Below are positions 6,095-8,752 of a stretch of DNA of 8,752 nt, in pieces. Where the stretch lies: assembly GCA_030154385.1 (NCBI GenBank), contig JASKJZ010000085.1:1-8752 (forward strand), given 5' to 3'. Position 1 is the stretch's first letter, and each line of letters starts with the position of its first letter. The notes under the pieces were generated by a model. The model saw only the letters and a program-made list of their open reading frames with translations. It did not search any database and had not been told where the DNA came from. The translations under genes and the position numbers were made by a program. The stretch comes from Clostridiales bacterium. GTDB taxonomy: Bacteria > Bacillota_A > Clostridia > Lachnospirales > Lachnospiraceae.

Positions 6095-6785
6095 AAAACT
6101 GGGCTACAAGATATTAATCGTAGAAGATCAGAAGGATATCCGAGAACTAATTTCCAAGTATTTAGTAAAAGAGGGCTACGAAGTCGCTATGGCCAGTCAA
6201 GGATTTGAAGCATTGGAGCTATTTGAAGCACAGGATATTCACCTCGTTTTGCTTGATGTCATGATGCCTGGAATCAGTGGATTTGAGGTGTTAGAAGAAA
6301 TAAGAAAAGTATCCGACATTCCGATTATTATGCTGACTGCAAAGCAAGAAGAAGTGGATCGCTTAAAAGGCTTTGATTTGGGAGTCGATGATTATGTGAT
6401 AAAACCATTTAGCGCCAGAGAATTGATGAAGCGCATACAGGTTTTTCTGCGGAGAATCTACCAGGAAAGTGATGAATTGATTTATCAGCATCAGAACTTA
6501 AAATTATATGGAAAAAGCCAAAGCCTTTGGAGGGACGACAAAGAGATTGAACTGACCGCTGCTGAATTTAAAGTTTTGACTGCATTTATGAAAAACAGAG
6601 GACAGATTTTGTCAAGAGAACAGGTAATTGAACAAGCATTTGGCGATGAGTATGAAGGCTACGATCGAAATATTGATAGCTTTATCAAGCGGATTCGACA
6701 AAAGATAGAAGATGATCCTAAAAATCCAAAGCTGCTTGTAACAAAATATGGAGCTGGATATTTGTTTGGAGGTGATCGCGGGTGA
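6090..6785 (+). CDS. OmpR/PhoB-family response regulator
   Basis: The protein is 231 aa with a GTG start at 6090, or 228 aa if the CTG at 6099 is used. The receiver domain spans about 6-122, with acidic pocket E12-D13, phosphoacceptor D56 in LLDVMMPG, T83 and K105 in VIKPFSAREL. The C-terminal winged-helix DNA-binding domain spans about 130-228, with the family signature ELTAAEFKVLTAFMKN and the recognition region YDRNIDSFIKRIRQKIEDDP, ending in TKYGAGYLF. It would be phosphorylated by the kinase encoded next, whose GTG start overlaps its stop by 4 bases (GTGA), so the pair is translationally coupled. The 11-bp repeats ahead of the operon are its likely binding sites. The signal and remaining targets cannot be read from the sequence. 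Confidence 0.94.
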   Translation: MIKLGYKILIVEDQKDIRELISKYLVKEGYEVAMASQGFEALELFEAQDIHLVLLDVMMPGISGFEVLEEIRKVSDIPIIMLTAKQEEVDRLKGFDLGVDDYVIKPFSARELMKRIQVFLRRIYQESDELIYQHQNLKLYGKSQSLWRDDKEIELTAAEFKVLTAFMKNRGQILSREQVIEQAFGDEYEGYDRNIDSFIKRIRQKIEDDPKNPKLLVTKYGAGYLFGGDRG

Positions 6786-8146
6786 CCATTCGAAAGAAAT
6801 GGATTTTAACCTTGGCGCTGATTGCGATAATATCCATTGTTGTGAATACGATTGTCTTAAGCATATTAACCAGTCAATATTTTAATCGTTATCTGGACGA
6901 AACATATCGTAAAACTTGTGATGAAATTGTTGGATATATAACCAAGCAACTGACTTCTACACAAGAGGGAGAACAAATACCCACCCTTTCCCTTGATTCT
7001 TATCTTGGGGATGTGATCATGAATATAAAAGTATATGATAATAACGGCGGTTTGATTACACAGGCCACAAATGCTTACTGGGGAACGGGTGGCAACGGTC
7101 ATGGTATGGGCATGATGCGTGGTATGTTGAATAACCGGGATACTCGTTATGGGGTGACGGAAAGCTTTCCGATGCAAGGAGAGAAGGGAACAATTGGAGC
7201 GGTTACGATCACGAGGTATTCCAACTCTGCCAATTCTTATGCTGCAAGGATGTTTCAAAGTTCTTTGTTTCAAAATAGTGCATTATCCATTGCAATTGTT
7301 ATGGTAATGGTCTTTTTTTTGGGATTTTTTATGAGTAAACGCATCAGCCGCGATTTGATTAGGACGGCAGATGCTGCGCAAAATATAGATCTTGGAAAAG
7401 AAAATCAGATTCAATATTCTACCACAAAAGAGATACGAAGAATACAACAAAGTTTGGAATCTTTGGAGTCCCGACTAAAACTAAAACGCAAGGCAAGACA
7501 AGCTTTAGTGGATGAAATGGTTCACCAAACAAGAACCCCTCTCACGATTCTAAAAATGCATTTGGAAGGAGTCGAGGATGGGATTATTGATTTGAGGAAA
7601 GAGGAAATTTCAGTTTGTAAAAATCAAATAGACAATCTATCCGATATTATCATGAATATTAGTGGTTTGATTGAAGATGGAGGCAATACCTCTGCCCCTG
7701 TGCTGGAAGAGTTTGTATTATACCCTTTTATAAAGCAAATCACGAATGGGATGCGGGCACAGTTTGAAAAAAAAGGAATCGACTTTCAATTACATTCAAA
7801 AGATGAAATCACGATAACGAGCGATCGGTATCGGTTGGGACAGGCAATCTATAACATATTGACTAATGCTTATAAGTTTACACCTGAAAAAGGAGTTGTA
7901 AGTGTTCATTACTACCAGAAGGAAAAATGGATTGTGATTGAGATTGCCGATTCTGGATGTGGAATATCGGACGAAGATACACAGAAGATTTTTCAGGCAT
8001 ATTACAAAAAGAATACCAGTACAGGAAATGGTGGAGATGGAATCGGTCTTTATGTAGCCAAAGAGAATATCGAAAGCTTACACGGCAAAATAGAAGTGAA
8101 TACAAGACTAAATCAAGGAAGTAAATTCAGTATATTTATCCCATGA
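6782..8146 (+). CDS. Membrane sensor histidine kinase (two-component partner)
   Basis: The 454-aa kinase has TM1 at about 7-30, an extracytoplasmic sensor loop at about 31-165, TM2 at about 167-186 and a HAMP-like linker at about 187-235. The HisKA helix has phospho-acceptor H248 in MVHQTRTPLTILKMHLEG. The ATPase domain shows the N-box (N362 in ILTNAYKFTP), G1 (DSGCGI, 390-395) and G2 (GDGIGLYVAKE, 419-429), so it looks fully active. Two features stand out. The residue after H248 is Q rather than the usual E. The sensor loop contains GNGHGMGMMRGML (104-116), a Met/His-rich stretch that could bind copper, silver or another soft metal (inference). GGAGGTGATC (6768-6777), a perfect ribosome binding site, lies 4 nt before the GTG start, inside the response-regulator gene. 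Confidence 0.93.
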   Translation: MTIRKKWILTLALIAIISIVVNTIVLSILTSQYFNRYLDETYRKTCDEIVGYITKQLTSTQEGEQIPTLSLDSYLGDVIMNIKVYDNNGGLITQATNAYWGTGGNGHGMGMMRGMLNNRDTRYGVTESFPMQGEKGTIGAVTITRYSNSANSYAARMFQSSLFQNSALSIAIVMVMVFFLGFFMSKRISRDLIRTADAAQNIDLGKENQIQYSTTKEIRRIQQSLESLESRLKLKRKARQALVDEMVHQTRTPLTILKMHLEGVEDGIIDLRKEEISVCKNQIDNLSDIIMNISGLIEDGGNTSAPVLEEFVLYPFIKQITNGMRAQFEKKGIDFQLHSKDEITITSDRYRLGQAIYNILTNAYKFTPEKGVVSVHYYQKEKWIVIEIADSGCGISDEDTQKIFQAYYKKNTSTGNGGDGIGLYVAKENIESLHGKIEVNTRLNQGSKFSIFIP

Positions 8147-8152
8147 AAGAAG

Positions 8153-8198
8153 AAGGTGCTATTTTTGATTAATAAATATCAAAAATAGCACCTTTTAT
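8153..8198 (+). terminator. Intrinsic terminator of the two-component operon
   Basis: A perfect 17-base inverted repeat, AAGGTGCTATTTTTGAT (8153-8169) and ATCAAAAATAGCACCTT (8178-8194), surrounds the loop TAATAAAT and continues into TTTTAT. It starts 6 bases after the kinase stop. The long A/T-rich stem with a GGTGC/GCACC base is unusually regular for a terminator. Confidence 0.85.
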
Positions 8199-8216
8199 AG
8201 CGCACAAAACATTTTA

Positions 8217-8246
8217 TTGACACGATATATGGAAGTGAAATACAAT
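8217..8246 (+). promoter_or_regulatory. Sigma-A-type promoter of the chemotaxis receptor gene
   Basis: TTGACA (8217-8222) is a perfect -35, and TACAAT (8241-8246) a good -10 with an 18-bp spacer. The predicted start is near 8253, giving a leader of about 40 nt. No sigma-28 flagellar promoter pattern was seen, so the receptor appears to be expressed from the housekeeping promoter. Confidence 0.7.
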
Positions 8247-8281
8247 ATAAGTGAAGTTAAAATAAAAATACATAAATAGAC

Positions 8282-8294
8282 TGGAGGCGCTCCA
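8282..8294 (+). promoter_or_regulatory. Small hairpin covering the ribosome binding site of the chemotaxis gene
   Basis: TGGAG-GCG-CTCCA is a perfect 5-bp stem with a 3-base loop. It contains the whole GGAGG (8283-8287), and its last base is the A of the ATG. Folding would hide the ribosome binding site and start codon. The stem is short, so it may only tune translation or be chance. Confidence 0.35.
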
Positions 8295-8752
8295 TGAAAA
8301 AGATATCAACAAAAATTTTATTTTCTATTATGCTAATCACTCTTTTAGTAGTGATTACGATTGGGAGTGTAGTTGTCGGAGTACTCAGTACAAATGTTGG
8401 AGCTTTGTCTTCGGACTATGCCTATTCTCAAGTGGATTCTAGCATTAATAAAATTGAGCAAAAATTTGACTTAATTGAAACCTTGGTAAACTCATTATCG
8501 GCAGAAATAGTAGTGGATATTGATGTGAAGAAAGGGAAAGAAGATATAAAATATTTGCGTTCGTTTTGCGACGAATATGAGATTAAGCTTCGAGAAATTG
8601 GATTGAATACAAAAGTTTCGAAATCCATTTATGTATACTTTAATAATGGATATTTTGGTGATACGGCGGACTGCTGGGTATATGGCGATGAGTTTGTAAG
8701 ACAGCCAATGATTGGGCTTAATTATTTTAAAGATTATTATGAATGGTATAAT
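8294..8752 (+). CDS. Methyl-accepting chemotaxis protein, N-terminal part (runs off the window)
   Basis: 153 codons are open to the end of the window without a stop. The start is ATG with GGAGG 6 nt upstream. Residues 1-6 are basic (MKKIST), and 7-33 form an uncleaved signal anchor or first membrane helix (ILFSIMLITLLVVITIGSVV). The part after it (35-105) is a long amphipathic helix with heptad-like spacing, followed by the beginning of a beta-rich sensor domain (SIYVYFNNGYFGD...CWVYGDEF). This layout matches the dCache ligand-binding domain of chemotaxis receptors in Clostridia; the HAMP and methyl-accepting signalling domains would lie beyond the window. A dCache-containing sensor kinase or cyclase remains possible because the output domain is not seen. 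Confidence 0.7.
   Translation, partial: MKKISTKILFSIMLITLLVVITIGSVVVGVLSTNVGALSSDYAYSQVDSSINKIEQKFDLIETLVNSLSAEIVVDIDVKKGKEDIKYLRSFCDEYEIKLREIGLNTKVSKSIYVYFNNGYFGDTADCWVYGDEFVRQPMIGLNYFKDYYEWYN

Noticed and set aside
6866..7273. Minus-strand open frame of 135 codons opposite the kinase sensor loop
   Set aside because: It is a shadow of the kinase gene with no protein-like features and no ribosome binding site.
8233..8255. Repeated AAGTGAA in the chemotaxis promoter region as a regulator site
   Set aside because: Two seven-base copies 16 bases apart in A/T-rich DNA are weak evidence and match neither the 11-bp repeats nor the hcp operator.

Overview
The window is A+T-rich, with tightly packed genes, strong Shine-Dalgarno sequences and several GTG starts. 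It carries a class I hybrid cluster protein and an oxygen-sensitive radical SAM maturase of the Clostridium perfringens type. Together these point to a strictly anaerobic, motile, low-GC Gram-positive bacterium of the Clostridia (possibly Lachnospiraceae-like; this is an inference from gene content, not a database match).

Layout. (1) 1-1276: an inverted repeat with a U-tract on the minus strand, an extended -10 promoter containing a palindrome, and a complete anaerobic sulfatase-maturating-enzyme-type radical SAM/SPASM protein with no sulfatase beside it. (2) 1306-3210: an arsenic-resistance operon behind a perfect consensus promoter (TTGACA, 17 bp, TATAAT) and a perfect 20-bp palindrome. Its order is small thioredoxin, ACR3 arsenite efflux permease, LMW-phosphatase-type arsenate reductase. 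No arsR is present in the window. (3) 3212-3919 (minus): a Crp/Fnr-family regulator that ends one base from arsC and is divergent from hcp. (4) 4059-5690: hcp, the hybrid cluster protein, with its own terminator. A TGTAA-N6-TTACA operator lies between the regulator and hcp, at exactly -41.5 from the predicted hcp start. (5) 5749-8194: a SHOCT-domain membrane protein, an OmpR-family response regulator and a sensor histidine kinase, preceded by tandem 11-bp repeats and closed by a long perfect hairpin. (6) 8217-8752: promoter and 5' end of a methyl-accepting chemotaxis protein that runs off the window.

How the parts work together. In the ars operon, ArsC reduces arsenate to arsenite, the co-transcribed thioredoxin is the likely electron donor that resets the ArsC disulfide, and ACR3 exports arsenite. 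The Crp/Fnr protein looks like an HcpR-type nitrosative-stress regulator that activates hcp as a class II activator and probably also controls itself. The two-component system looks self-regulated, and its sensor loop carries a short Met/His-rich stretch that could bind a metal. Nothing here proves a new type of system. The most informative parts are the three regulatory regions (ars palindrome without arsR, hcp operator geometry, 11-bp repeats) and the Cys-rich N-terminal extension of the thioredoxin. There is no RNA gene, mobile element or CRISPR array, and no gap between genes exceeds about 150 bases.
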